Part shown: piece after piece, positions 1 to 7,327 of the stretch | Layout: the number at the start of each line of letters is the position of its first letter | Position numbering within the stretch: the stretch's first letter is position 1 | NCBI RefSeq assembly: GCF_900113015.1 | Contig: NZ_FONV01000021.1 | Coordinates: 62,001 to 126,000, forward strand | Source: Actinoplanes philippinensis | GTDB lineage: Bacteria > Actinomycetota > Actinomycetes > Mycobacteriales > Micromonosporaceae | Direction: 5' to 3' | Length of the DNA: 64,000 nucleotides | The notes under the pieces: model-generated | Seen by the model: the letters and a program-made list of their open reading frames with translations, nothing else | Database searches by the model: none | What the model was told of the DNA's origin: nothing | Made by a program: the position numbers and the translations under genes

Positions 1-173
1 CCCGCCTGCAGCGGGCGCTGGCCGACGGCGACGGGCGGTCGCCGCTGGCCGGGCTGGTGATGGCCGATTCCCGTGCCGACCCCCGGGTGCAGCTGGCGGA
101 CCTGCTGGCCGGCGTGGCCCGCCGGATGCCGGGGACGCTGGAGTCCTCCGGCTGGCTCCCGGCGCCGCGCTGA
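1..173 (+). CDS. C-terminal end of a protein, possibly DUF3800 family
   Basis: An open frame enters from the left edge and stops at TGA 171-173. The visible 56 residues contain MADSRADPRVQLADLLAG followed by VARR. An Asp-rich stretch leading into VQLADLLAG is typical of the C-terminus of DUF3800 (RNase H-like fold) proteins, so that is the best guess. The gene start and all catalytic parts lie outside the window. The assignment rests on one motif and is tentative. Confidence 0.45.
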   Translation, partial: RLQRALADGDGRSPLAGLVMADSRADPRVQLADLLAGVARRMPGTLESSGWLPAPR

Positions 174-224
174 CCCCGGCCGAGGCGCCGCCGCCCGGAC
201 CGCCGGGCATGACACCATCGGCCG

Positions 225-728
225 GTGACGACGGAACCCTACGACGGCCGGCTGGCCCGCGCGGTCGCACTGCGGACCGGCGGCCGGGCGGACGAGGCCC
301 GGGAACTACTGCTGGCCTTGCGGGCCGAGTTCCCCGACGACGCGGTCGTCGCCTACCAGACGGCGTGGACGCATGACGTGCTCGATCGGGAGGCGGAGGC
401 GGTCGCGCACTACCGGGCGGCGATCGCCGGGGACCTGCCGGAGGCCGACCTGCGGGACGCGCTGCTCGGGCTGGGCAGCACGTTGCGGGCCCTCGGCCGG
501 GACGACGAGGCCGCCGAGGTGTTCGCGCACGGTGTGGCCCGGTTCCCGGAGTACCGGCCGTTGCGGGTGTTCCGGGCCATGCTCCGGTACAACACCGGGG
601 ACGCGCGGGAGGCCGTCGCCGATCTGCTGCGGCTGCTCGCCGACACCACCGAGGACCCGGACGTCCGGCAGTACCGGCGGGCGATCAGCGCGTACGCCGA
701 TGATCTGGATCGGTCCTGGCTGGGGTGA
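225..728 (+). CDS. Tetratricopeptide-repeat protein
   Basis: A 167-residue soluble protein with a GTG start. It shows at least three helix-turn-helix TPR-like units: residues about 8-40 (ARAVALRTGGRADEAREL), 45-75 and 80-110 (LGLGSTLRALGRDDEAAEVF). It has no signal peptide or membrane segment. Proteins of this size and composition are common single-copy TPR proteins in actinobacteria and act as protein-interaction scaffolds; no partner can be named. It runs towards the SprT-like gene, with the two stop codons one base apart. Confidence 0.8.
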   Translation: MTTEPYDGRLARAVALRTGGRADEARELLLALRAEFPDDAVVAYQTAWTHDVLDREAEAVAHYRAAIAGDLPEADLRDALLGLGSTLRALGRDDEAAEVFAHGVARFPEYRPLRVFRAMLRYNTGDAREAVADLLRLLADTTEDPDVRQYRRAISAYADDLDRSWLG

Positions 729-729
729 C

Positions 730-1422
730 TCAGGCGGGCTCGGCCATCGGGAACGGCACGTTGAGCAGGCCCGCCTTCGTCTGCACCTGGTAACGCGACC
801 GGCCCCGCTTCACGATGGTGCCGGCCAGCCCGCCGTACTTGCCGCGACCGGTCAGCCGGACCCGGGCGCCGACCGGCAGCTCCACCACCGGCGCGACGGC
901 GACCGGCGCGGAGCTGAGCCGGGCCAGCTCCTGGGCGTACCGCGGATGCATCGGCGCCGCCGCCCCGTTTCGTGTCCAGGAGAACAGCGCCGACCTGTCG
1001 AACGACGGCGAGCAGCGCGAACACGACCGCACCCGGACCGGGCGGCGATGCACCGTGGTCCGATGGCCGGCCGGGCAGACGCCCTCCCAGACGCCCTCGA
1101 CCCGGGGCACGTCCTCCGGCACGCAGCGGGTCCCGGAACACCCGATCCGCACGGCGATCGCCCGCCACACCCGGTCGTGCCCGTGCCCCGGGCCGGCCAG
1201 GGCGTGCGCGATCTCGTGCAGCACCGTCTCGGTCACCTGGTCCGGTGAATACAGCCGGATCAACGGCCGGGACAGCCCGATCTCCTGCACCGCCAGGCGG
1301 CAGATCCCGGCGCGCGTCTTCGCATCGTCGAAGGTGAGGGCCCAATCCTCGAGGCCGTGCCGGGTCATCAGGTTGTCCGCGAGTTCCCGCGCTTCGTTCA
1401 GGTCCACAGCGCGCCGCTCCAC
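730..1422 (-). CDS. SprT-like zinc metalloprotease-domain protein
   Basis: This 230-residue protein carries the SprT/Spartan-type zinc site HEIAHAL at residues 69-75, with a third histidine ligand at His82 in the HDRVW motif. A four-Cys/His zinc-ribbon-like segment follows (CPAGH and, further on, CSRC), as in SprT proteins. The last 60 residues (VGARVRLTGRGKYGGLAGTI) resemble a KOW/SH3-like nucleic-acid-binding fold. Spartan relatives cleave DNA-protein crosslinks; the substrate of the small bacterial members is not settled. The gene stands alone, and the protein is probably cytoplasmic. Confidence 0.85.
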   Translation of the reverse strand: MERRAVDLNEARELADNLMTRHGLEDWALTFDDAKTRAGICRLAVQEIGLSRPLIRLYSPDQVTETVLHEIAHALAGPGHGHDRVWRAIAVRIGCSGTRCVPEDVPRVEGVWEGVCPAGHRTTVHRRPVRVRSCSRCSPSFDRSALFSWTRNGAAAPMHPRYAQELARLSSAPVAVAPVVELPVGARVRLTGRGKYGGLAGTIVKRGRSRYQVQTKAGLLNVPFPMAEPA

Positions 1423-1788
1423 GTCGTCACCCCCCTATCATGACGTGCCCGCCCGGCGGGGTCTCCCACGGCTTCGGTGATCACGCGCAGTGTCGCCCCA
1501 TCGGACGGCGCGTGGGGTCGCTGCCGCGGTGTACCGTCCCTCCAGTGGAGAATCGGGCGCCCGCGTGACCTCGTGTCGTGGCTTCTTCCGGCGCTGACGG
1601 TCGTCCTGGCCGCGGCCTTCGTGCCGGCGCCGCCCCCGGCCGGCGGTTCCCGCGTTGTTCGCGCTGGCCTGGTGACGGCGAACGTGCAGGGCGCCGTGGC
1701 GCCGCTCGCCTCCCTGCGGTCGTCGCGCCGGCGAACGCGACCACCGCCCCGGCCCTGCCGGCCTTCCTGGACGGCGGCTGGTGACCCG
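1423..1788. other. Gene-free stretch with a possible decayed secreted-protein gene
   Basis: About 366 bases lie between convergent genes. From the GTG at 1573 the + strand reads a signal-peptide-like segment (VSWLLPALTVVLAAAFVPAP). The plausible continuation (LPAVVAPANATTAPALPA, ending in DGGW) sits in another frame and stops at 1784. This looks like a frameshifted remnant of a small exported protein, but the composition is low-complexity and chance is possible. Nothing else was recognised. Confidence 0.3.
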
Positions 1789-2076
1789 CTACGCCACCTG
1801 GGGGAACGCGGCCAGCGAGTGCGCCTGACGCTCCCACTCGGCGAACGGGACGTCGGCGATCGCCGCGCCCAGGGTCGCCATCCCCGCCTGCATGGCCTCC
1901 ATCGACGACCAGACCGAGATGGCGATGATCCGGCCACCCTCGGGGTCCTCGAAACCGCCGATCTCCTCCAGCCCGGCGACCCCCGACGACGCGGCCCGCA
2001 GCCGCCCCATCGCGGCGATGATGTCGTCCCGGTGCTCCGGTTTCGGGTAGTGCACCGCCTGCGCGAGAATTCGCAT
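1789..2076 (-). CDS. Antibiotic biosynthesis monooxygenase (ABM)-fold protein
   Basis: A 95-residue protein beginning MRILAQAVHYPKPEHRDD, with the ferredoxin-like ABM pattern: a first strand, a helix with GRLRAASSGVAGLEEIG, then RIIAISVWSSMEAMQAG. Members include small monooxygenases acting on polyketides and heme-degrading enzymes, but many only share the dimeric fold. The start was set at ATG 2076 because GAAGGGG lies just upstream on the minus strand. It is the last gene of the operon 3254 to 1789 and begins two bases after the SRPBCC stop. The substrate is unknown. Confidence 0.75.
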   Translation of the reverse strand: MRILAQAVHYPKPEHRDDIIAAMGRLRAASSGVAGLEEIGGFEDPEGGRIIAISVWSSMEAMQAGMATLGAAIADVPFAEWERQAHSLAAFPQVA

Positions 2077-2078
2077 GA

Positions 2079-2552
2079 TCAAACCCCTTCCACGTGTTGC
2101 ACGAAGATCTCCAGAATGCGTTTCCAGCCGGCCTCGTAGCCGCCGGACACCGAGGTGGCGCCGGCCAGCTGCTCCTCGGTCAGCCGGTCCCAGCCGCGGT
2201 GCTCCAGCGCGACCCGGGTCAGCGCCGGCGCCAGCGCGGTGAACGTGAGCTCCACCTCGGTGACGGCCGGCAGGATCGTCCAGGTCATGCCGAAGCGCTC
2301 CGGCGGGGCCCAGACGATCACCTCGCCCCAGCCGACCTGGGAGCCGTCGGCCCACGTCTCGTAGACCCGGCCGCCGAGCTCACGCTCGACCGTCACCGAC
2401 ACCACCCGCTCCTGGCCGAGCGAATGCGGGCGGGCCGGCCACCAGACGCCGATGTCACGGACGAACACCTCGAACGTGTGCTCCCGGCCACTGCGGACCA
2501 GCGTCGACTGCCGGATCGGGGGCCGCCGCAACGGCCGGACGTTGTCGCTCAT
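2079..2552 (-). CDS. SRPBCC/AHSA1-family protein
   Basis: A 157-residue START-like protein. The N-terminus (STLVRSGREHTFEVFVRDI, then WWP) and the middle (GGRVYETWADGSQVGWGEV, then WTI) match AHSA1/ActA-type SRPBCC proteins, whose helix-grip fold binds hydrophobic ligands. In actinobacteria such genes very often follow an ArsR-type regulator, as here: the ArsR gene ends two bases before this start. The pair probably belongs to a ligand-responsive unit. The ligand is not predictable from sequence. Confidence 0.85.
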   Translation of the reverse strand: MSDNVRPLRRPPIRQSTLVRSGREHTFEVFVRDIGVWWPARPHSLGQERVVSVTVERELGGRVYETWADGSQVGWGEVIVWAPPERFGMTWTILPAVTEVELTFTALAPALTRVALEHRGWDRLTEEQLAGATSVSGGYEAGWKRILEIFVQHVEGV

Positions 2553-2554
2553 GC

Positions 2555-2899
2555 TCAGGCCACGTCCGTCCGCTCGTCCCCGGCGGCCTCCGCCTCGACC
2601 AGGCGTCGCCCCACGTCGAGCGCGTCACTCCACATCGCATCGAGGAACTCCCGCAGACCGTCCAGCCCCTCGGGCCGGGCCCGGTACATCCGCCGGGTCC
2701 CGGCTCGCCGCTCGCTGACCAGCCCCGCCTCGCGGAGCACGGTCAGGTGCTGACTGATCGCGGTACGAGTCACGTCGAACGCCGCGGCTATCTCCCCGGC
2801 CGCCAGCTCGTCGGTGGCGACCAGGCGCAGGATCGCGCGTCGTCGCGGCTCCGCCAGCGCCCGGAAGGCGTCGTCGGTCTCGGACTCGTCCTCGAACAT
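2555..2899 (-). CDS. ArsR-family winged-helix transcriptional regulator
   Basis: A 114-residue ArsR/SmtB-type repressor. The core reads ALAEPRRRAILRLVATDELA, then the recognition region VTRTAISQHLTVLREAGLV followed by a wing ERRAGTRRMY. It has no cysteines and no ELCV(G)D metal motif, so it is not a classical metal sensor. Members paired with SRPBCC proteins are thought to sense organic ligands. It sits second in the VOC-ArsR-SRPBCC-ABM operon and is the obvious candidate to bind the doubled palindrome at 3304-3331. Confidence 0.9.
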   Translation of the reverse strand: MFEDESETDDAFRALAEPRRRAILRLVATDELAAGEIAAAFDVTRTAISQHLTVLREAGLVSERRAGTRRMYRARPEGLDGLREFLDAMWSDALDVGRRLVEAEAAGDERTDVA

Positions 2900-2903
2900 C
2901 AGC

Positions 2904-3254
2904 TCATCCCCACAAACCCACCGGGTTGCCGTCCGGATCGGCGAACACCGCGAACCGGCCGTAGTCGCCGGGCAGGTCGGCCGGCTCGACCAGTGTCGTC
3001 CCGCCGAGCGCGACCGCCTGCTCCAGAGTCTTCTCCAGGTCGTCGACCTGTACGTAGATCTTCACACCGGCCTCGCCCGGGGACTCGGCGGGCCCGATGC
3101 CACCGCCGATCGCGCCGTCCCCGGCGCCGGTGTCGACCAGGGCGTAGCCACCGTCCTGGTCGGTGGCCGACCAGCCGAACAGGCCGGTGTAGAAGCCGCG
3201 CGCCCGCTCCGCGTCGGTGCTGATGATCTCGAAGAACGCCACTGGACGGCCCAT
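2904..3254 (-). CDS. VOC-family protein (glyoxalase/dioxygenase fold)
   Basis: A 116-residue vicinal-oxygen-chelate protein. Two beta-alpha-beta-beta-beta modules are visible: FFEIISTDAERARGFYTGLF followed by GWS, and KIYVQVDDLEKTLEQAVALG ending in FAVFADPDGNPVGLWG. The C-terminal DPDGNPVGL is typical of small bacterial VOC proteins of the glyoxalase-like/CFP30 group. It is the first gene of a four-gene operon and starts about 50 bases downstream of a doubled palindrome. The reaction is unknown. Confidence 0.88.
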   Translation of the reverse strand: MGRPVAFFEIISTDAERARGFYTGLFGWSATDQDGGYALVDTGAGDGAIGGGIGPAESPGEAGVKIYVQVDDLEKTLEQAVALGGTTLVEPADLPGDYGRFAVFADPDGNPVGLWG

Positions 3255-3303
3255 CGCCGTACCCCCTTGTCCTGGATGTCGCCCGACCGGCCGGCCGGGT
3301 GCC

Positions 3304-3331
3304 GCTAACGTTAGCGATTGCTAACGTTAGC
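3304..3331. promoter_or_regulatory. Doubled perfect palindrome, candidate operator of the VOC-ArsR operon
   Basis: The 12-base perfect palindrome GCTAACGTTAGC occurs at 3304-3315 and again at 3320-3331, separated by GATT. The whole 28-base block is therefore also symmetric apart from its central bases. It lies 50 bases upstream of the VOC start in an AT-richer pocket of a very GC-rich sequence. The arrangement is what two repressor dimers would bind. The local ArsR protein is the inferred ligand; a TetR-type regulator encoded elsewhere is an alternative. Confidence 0.5.
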
Positions 3332-3476
3332 GTCAACTGACAAAAGGTTCGGGCCGTCGGTCCGCCGAGGGCGTCAGGCGTGATCCGGGAAGCGCCGGCA
3401 CTCCCTGGCGGTGGCCTGGAGTGGTGGAAACCCGGAGGTGATCCGGGCGAATGCCGGAAACGGGTATTTTGCCGCT

Positions 3477-4637
3477 ATGGGACGGGAGGGCGACGAGGGC
3501 GCCATCGCGGTTGTCGCGGCCATGATGAGCGCCGTCCTGATCTTCGGGGTCGGCGCCGTCGTCATCGACGTCGGGCTGCTCTACGCCGAGAAGGAACAGT
3601 TGCAGAGCGGCGCCGACTTCGCGTCGTGGAAGGTCGCGCAGGCCTGCATCGCCGACCCGGCCGGGTGCACCAGCGCCGGGCAGGCCGCGAACGCCCGCCT
3701 CTACGCCGAGAAGAACGCCAAGGACACCCGCGCCGACGCCCAGGTCTGCGTCAACAACCAGAACTGCCCGGTCTGGGGCACCACCACGACGTGCCCGCCG
3801 CAACCGGCGATCACCGGGACCTACGACACCGCGGAGGTACGCACCAGCACCCGCAACACCGACGACACGCGGCTCGTACCCCCCGTCTTCGCCCACGCCC
3901 TGACCGGCGGCGCCTATCAGGGCCGGCAGATGGGGGCCTGCGCGCGCGTCGTGTGGGGAGTGCCGGCCACCGCGAACGCCCTCGCGATGGGCATCTCCAA
4001 GTGCGACTGGGACCGGATGACCAGCGGCGGCAAGAAGTTCTACGCCCTGCCCGGCCTGGACCCGCTGCTGCAGCAGACCGGCCTCTACTCGATGCTCGGC
4101 CTGCAGCCGCCGGTCGACAACGCGGTCGCCATCAGCAACCCGCTGCTGTCCTGGTGCAACAACCCGCTAGACCTCACCTCGTCCAGCGGCTACGCGTGGC
4201 TGTCGTCGGTCGGCGACTGCCACCTCTCCGTGTCCACCTCGACCACCGGCGTGCAGACCTGGGTGACCGCGCCCGCCCTCAACCTGCTCTCCGCGATCAC
4301 CTGCACCGGCGAACTCGCCGACGCCCGCGCCTCCGGCCGGCCCGTCATGGTGCCGATCTTCGACAGCGCGGTCGGCGCCACCAACCTGCTGCCCGCGTCG
4401 TACCGGATCGTGGGGTTCGCGCCGTTCGTCGTCACCGGGTACACCACGCTGCTCGGCACGCTCACCAGCGTGCCGTCGATCCTCACCAACACGGTGCCCG
4501 GCATCGCCTCGACCCTGTGCGGGCTGCAGCGTTGCGTGTACGGCTACTTCACCAAGTCGATCATCCCCGAGCACATGCCGACGAAGTTCGGCACCACGAA
4601 GAACTTCGGCCTGACCGTGATCGGCCGCACCGGTTGA
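3477..4637 (+). CDS. TadE/TadG-like (Flp pilus assembly) envelope protein
   Basis: About 386 residues from the chosen ATG. It opens with charged residues and then the Tad signature: DEGAIAVVAAMMSAVLIFG plus VGAVVIDVGLLYAEKEQLQSG, a single N-terminal membrane helix followed by the QLQxGADFAS helix of the TadE/G family (PF13400-like). The remaining 330 residues are extracellular, rich in Ser, Thr and Cys, and without a known domain. In-frame starts at 3411 and 3438 (GTG) are possible, but neither has a good ribosome site. No other tad gene is in the window, so it may be an orphan exported protein. Confidence 0.75.
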   Translation: MGREGDEGAIAVVAAMMSAVLIFGVGAVVIDVGLLYAEKEQLQSGADFASWKVAQACIADPAGCTSAGQAANARLYAEKNAKDTRADAQVCVNNQNCPVWGTTTTCPPQPAITGTYDTAEVRTSTRNTDDTRLVPPVFAHALTGGAYQGRQMGACARVVWGVPATANALAMGISKCDWDRMTSGGKKFYALPGLDPLLQQTGLYSMLGLQPPVDNAVAISNPLLSWCNNPLDLTSSSGYAWLSSVGDCHLSVSTSTTGVQTWVTAPALNLLSAITCTGELADARASGRPVMVPIFDSAVGATNLLPASYRIVGFAPFVVTGYTTLLGTLTSVPSILTNTVPGIASTLCGLQRCVYGYFTKSIIPEHMPTKFGTTKNFGLTVIGRTG

Positions 4638-4899
4638 CGCCCTCAGCGTCGGCCGCTTTCGGCCGGCCGCTCTCGGCCGGTCCCTCCTGGTCGGCCGCTT
4701 CTGGCCGGCTCCTCTTGGTTGGCCGCTTTCGACTGGTTGCTTTTGGTCGGCTCCTCTTGGTTGGCTGCTTTCGACTGGTTGCTTTTGGCCGGCCGCTCCT
4801 GGTCGGCCCCTTATGACCGCCGTTTTTGATTGGCGGCTCTGGTCGGCCAATTTCTGGTCGGAAGCTTGTGATTGGCAGCTTCTGATTGTTCGTTTTCGG
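4638..4899. repeat. Degenerate tandem repeats (about 21- and 42-bp units)
   Basis: The 260 bases between the TadG-like and PRC-barrel genes consist of degenerate copies of a roughly 21-base unit built on TCGGCCGCTTTCGACTGG. The clearest stretch is two 42-base copies at 4709-4750 and 4751-4792 differing at only a few positions. The local base composition is unusually T-rich on this strand. No gene was recognised; both stop codons face inward, so the block may simply be intergenic repeat expansion. Confidence 0.6.
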
Positions 4900-5277
4900 T
4901 CACCCGATGGAACGGCGGCCGGGCAAGCGGGGCCGGAGAACCCGGACGTTCTCGGTGCCGAGCCACAGCAGGCCGTAGTGTTCGCAGAGCCGCCGCACGT
5001 CGCCGGGAGTCAGTGAGCCATCGACGGATGACTCGACCGCCGGGGCGTCCTTGATCGTGGCCCTGTCGAACGGCACCACCAGCCGATCCCCGTCGAGGTG
5101 AGCGCCCTCCAGCGGAACAATCGACTCGGTACGGCCGAACAGTCCGGTCCGGACACCGGCCCACGCCGGCCGGCCGGCGTCGTCCTGCCGGACCCGTCCT
5201 ACGGTGCCGATCCGGTCGCCGTCCCGGTCATGGACGTCGAGGCCGGTCAGCAGGCTCATCTGCGCGATGGTGATCAT
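4900..5277 (-). CDS. PRC-barrel domain protein
   Basis: A 125-residue protein with a PRC-barrel beta fold: LLTGLDVHDRDGDRIGTVGR, then WAGVRTGLFGRTESIVPLEG and DGDRLVVPFDRATIKDAP. The C-terminal 35 residues (LTPGDVRRLCEHYGLLW) form a short helical extension typical of actinobacterial stress-related PRC proteins. The start was placed at ATG 5277 because a strong GGAGG lies eight bases upstream; the longer reading frame has no support. PRC barrels bind RNA or proteins; the role here is unknown. Confidence 0.75.
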   Translation of the reverse strand: MITIAQMSLLTGLDVHDRDGDRIGTVGRVRQDDAGRPAWAGVRTGLFGRTESIVPLEGAHLDGDRLVVPFDRATIKDAPAVESSVDGSLTPGDVRRLCEHYGLLWLGTENVRVLRPRLPGRRSIG

Positions 5278-5782
5278 GGGAGCCTCCTTCGGGGGTACGT
5301 GAGGATGGCTACCCTTGGGCATTTCCGGTCATGCGGTGCAAACCGGTGAATGAACAATCCTTCACCCGCCCTCGTGAATTCACTCCCTCGCCGGTGCACG
5401 GCCGGCCCCGCTCGGGGTTCGGCCCGCGCGCGGGAACCGCCGGCCCGGGTAACCGAGCCGCCCCGGGGAGACCGGGCTGGCATCCCGGCCTGACCGGCCC
5501 GCGCCTGACCGGCCCGCGTTGGGCTTGGTCCGCGCAGGACTTGGCCCACGTTCGGTTCGCGCCCGGTTCGGCTCGCGCCCGGCCCAACCCGCGCCCGGCA
5601 CGAGCGGCTCGGCCTGCGCCCGCCTGGCCCGCGATCGGCTCGGCCCGCAGACTGCGGCCTGGCTTGCACGGCCAGCCTGGCTTGCATGGCTTGGCCGTTT
5701 GAGGAGGGGCCGACCCGAGGAGGTGTCCGTGGTCGGCGCGGTTGCCGGCCATGGTTCTCGGGCGTGTGCCTGCCGGGGTGGA
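5278..5782. other. Gene-free stretch with GC-rich short repeats
   Basis: About 500 bases separate the PRC-barrel gene from chrA. Positions 5390-5690 are a patchwork of short imperfect repeats built on GGCCCGCGC and TTCGGCTCGCGCCCGG. Every frame gives only Arg/Ala/Gly/Pro-rich translations of shadow type. The promoter of the PRC-barrel gene must lie near 5290-5370, where AT content is higher. No gene, terminator or RNA was recognised. Confidence 0.4.
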
Positions 5783-6943
5783 TCAGTGGGGGAGTGGGCC
5801 GCCGGCCAGCACGATTGCCACTCCGGCTGTGGCGGCGGCCAGCAGGGTCAGGACCGGGCCGCGGCGTAGGGCCAGGGTGAGGAGGGCGGCGCCGGTGAGG
5901 ATCGCGTATTGCCAGGGTTCGGTCAGGGCCCGGGCCAGTGGCACCGCGGAGCCGAGGATCGCGCCGATCGCGGCGGGGCCGGCGCCGTCCAGGAAGGCGC
6001 GGACGTATCGGTTGCCGCGCAGGCGGTCGAAGCGGTCGGCGCCGAGCAGGATGAACGTGAACGACGGGCTGAAAGCGACCGCCGCGGCGAGCAGGCCGCC
6101 GCCGAGTCCGGCCGCGGCGTAGCCGACGACGGCGACGGTGTGCACGACCGGGCCGGGCGTGATCTGGCCCAGCGCCACCGCGTTGAGGAACTCGGCCGCG
6201 GTCATCCAGTGGTGCTGATCGACGGCGTCGGCCTGCATCAACGGGATGATCACGAAGCCGCCACCGTAGGAGAGGGCGCCCACCTTCAGCGCCGTCCAGG
6301 CGAGCGCGGCCAGCACTCCGCCGCCGGCCCCGGCCGCCGCCAGCATCGGCAGTGCCGTGGCGCGCGGCGACGGTCCGGACGGCGCCCGCTGGGCGAGCAC
6401 CTCGGCGATCCCGCAGGCCACCAGCAGGACGACCAGCCACGGGCCGATGGTGCCGGCCGCGACCGCGCCGAGCACCAGGTACGCCGACCAGCGCAGTCGG
6501 CTGCTCCGCTGCGGGGCGCGCTGCCAGCCGGGCGGCATGAGGCTCCACCCGGCCTGCAGGGCGATCGCCGCGACGGCCGCGCCCGCGCCCGCGCCGGCGG
6601 CCCGTACCCAGGCCGGCGGGTCGCCGAGGAACAGCGCCGCCAGCGCCAGGATCGCGACCAGTCCGGGCAGGATGAACGCGGCCCCACCGGCCAGCGCGCC
6701 GGCCCGGCCGCGGACCCGCCACGCGCAGTAGATCGCGAGTTGTGTCGACGACGGGCCGGGCAGCAGGTTGCAGGCGGCCACCGCGTCCTCGAACTCGCGG
6801 GCGTCCAGCCAGCGGCGGTCGTCGACGCACAACTTGCGCAGCAGCGCGATGTGCGCGGGCGGCCCGCCGAAGCCGATGCAGCCGATCCGGCCCCACTGGG
6901 CGAGCACGGTCCCGAGGCCGGCCTGCGGCGTCGTGACGGTCAC
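5783..6943 (-). CDS. chrA: Chromate transporter (CHR family, two-domain)
   Basis: A 386-residue polytopic membrane protein of the CHR family. The first CHR domain holds the signature FGGPPAHIALLRK near residues 25-37 and then NLLPGPSSTQLAIYCAW. The second holds GALSYGGGFVIIPLMQAD and the GQITPGPVVHTVAVVGY motif. This is the usual long, duplicated form that exports chromate, with sulfate as possible competitor. GTG start at 6943, directly after the VOC stop, so it is the last gene of the ArsR-ArsC/VOC/chrA operon. A role for some other oxyanion cannot be excluded. Confidence 0.87.
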   Translation of the reverse strand: MTVTTPQAGLGTVLAQWGRIGCIGFGGPPAHIALLRKLCVDDRRWLDAREFEDAVAACNLLPGPSSTQLAIYCAWRVRGRAGALAGGAAFILPGLVAILALAALFLGDPPAWVRAAGAGAGAAVAAIALQAGWSLMPPGWQRAPQRSSRLRWSAYLVLGAVAAGTIGPWLVVLLVACGIAEVLAQRAPSGPSPRATALPMLAAAGAGGGVLAALAWTALKVGALSYGGGFVIIPLMQADAVDQHHWMTAAEFLNAVALGQITPGPVVHTVAVVGYAAAGLGGGLLAAAVAFSPSFTFILLGADRFDRLRGNRYVRAFLDGAGPAAIGAILGSAVPLARALTEPWQYAILTGAALLTLALRRGPVLTLLAAATAGVAIVLAGGPLPH

Positions 6944-7327
6944 TCAGGCACCGGCCGGTTGGAACAGCTCGACCGGGTTGCCGGCCGGGTCGTCGAGGAC
7001 GATCTGGCGGCCGCCCGGGCCGGTGACCACGTCGTTGCGGAACGGGACGCCGGCCGCGCGCAGGCGGGCCACCTCGGTGTCGAGGTCGGTGACGATCAGG
7101 TGGATCCGGTTCCAGCCGCCGGGGTGCGGGACGCGGCCGTCCGGCATGGGGCGGCCGGCCGAGCTGGCCGGGCCGGAGAGCAGCAGTCGCAGGTTGCCGC
7201 GGCGCACGTCGGCGAACGCGGGCAGGACCGTGGTGATCGGCTCGAACCCCAGGTGGGTGGTGTAGAAGTCGATCGCGGACTGGACGTCGTCCACCAGGTA
7301 GCGGACGTGCACGGTGCTGTCGGTCAT
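6944..7327 (-). CDS. VOC-family protein of the arsenic/chromate-type operon
   Basis: A 127-residue glyoxalase-fold protein: HVRYLVDDVQSAIDFYTTHL then GFEP; later NRIHLIVTDLDTEVARLRAAG and the typical end DDPAGNPVELFQP. His, His and Glu at the expected strand positions could bind a divalent metal. There is no cysteine at all, so it is not an ArsI-type C-As lyase, which needs a Cys pair. The ATG overlaps the upstream stop (TGATG), and chrA follows with no gap. Its function inside the operon is unknown. Confidence 0.85.
   Translation of the reverse strand: MTDSTVHVRYLVDDVQSAIDFYTTHLGFEPITTVLPAFADVRRGNLRLLLSGPASSAGRPMPDGRVPHPGGWNRIHLIVTDLDTEVARLRAAGVPFRNDVVTGPGGRQIVLDDPAGNPVELFQPAGA

Noticed and set aside
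2555..2899. ArsR protein as a metal sensor
   Set aside because: It has no cysteines or metal-binding motif; the context with an SRPBCC protein fits ligand or general regulation.
5274..6896. A 540-codon minus-strand frame overlapping chrA in another phase
   Set aside because: Its sequence is Arg/Pro/Gly-rich shadow coding, while the chrA frame has complete family motifs.
6944..7327. VOC protein as an ArsI C-As lyase
   Set aside because: The protein has no cysteine, whereas ArsI needs a conserved Cys pair.
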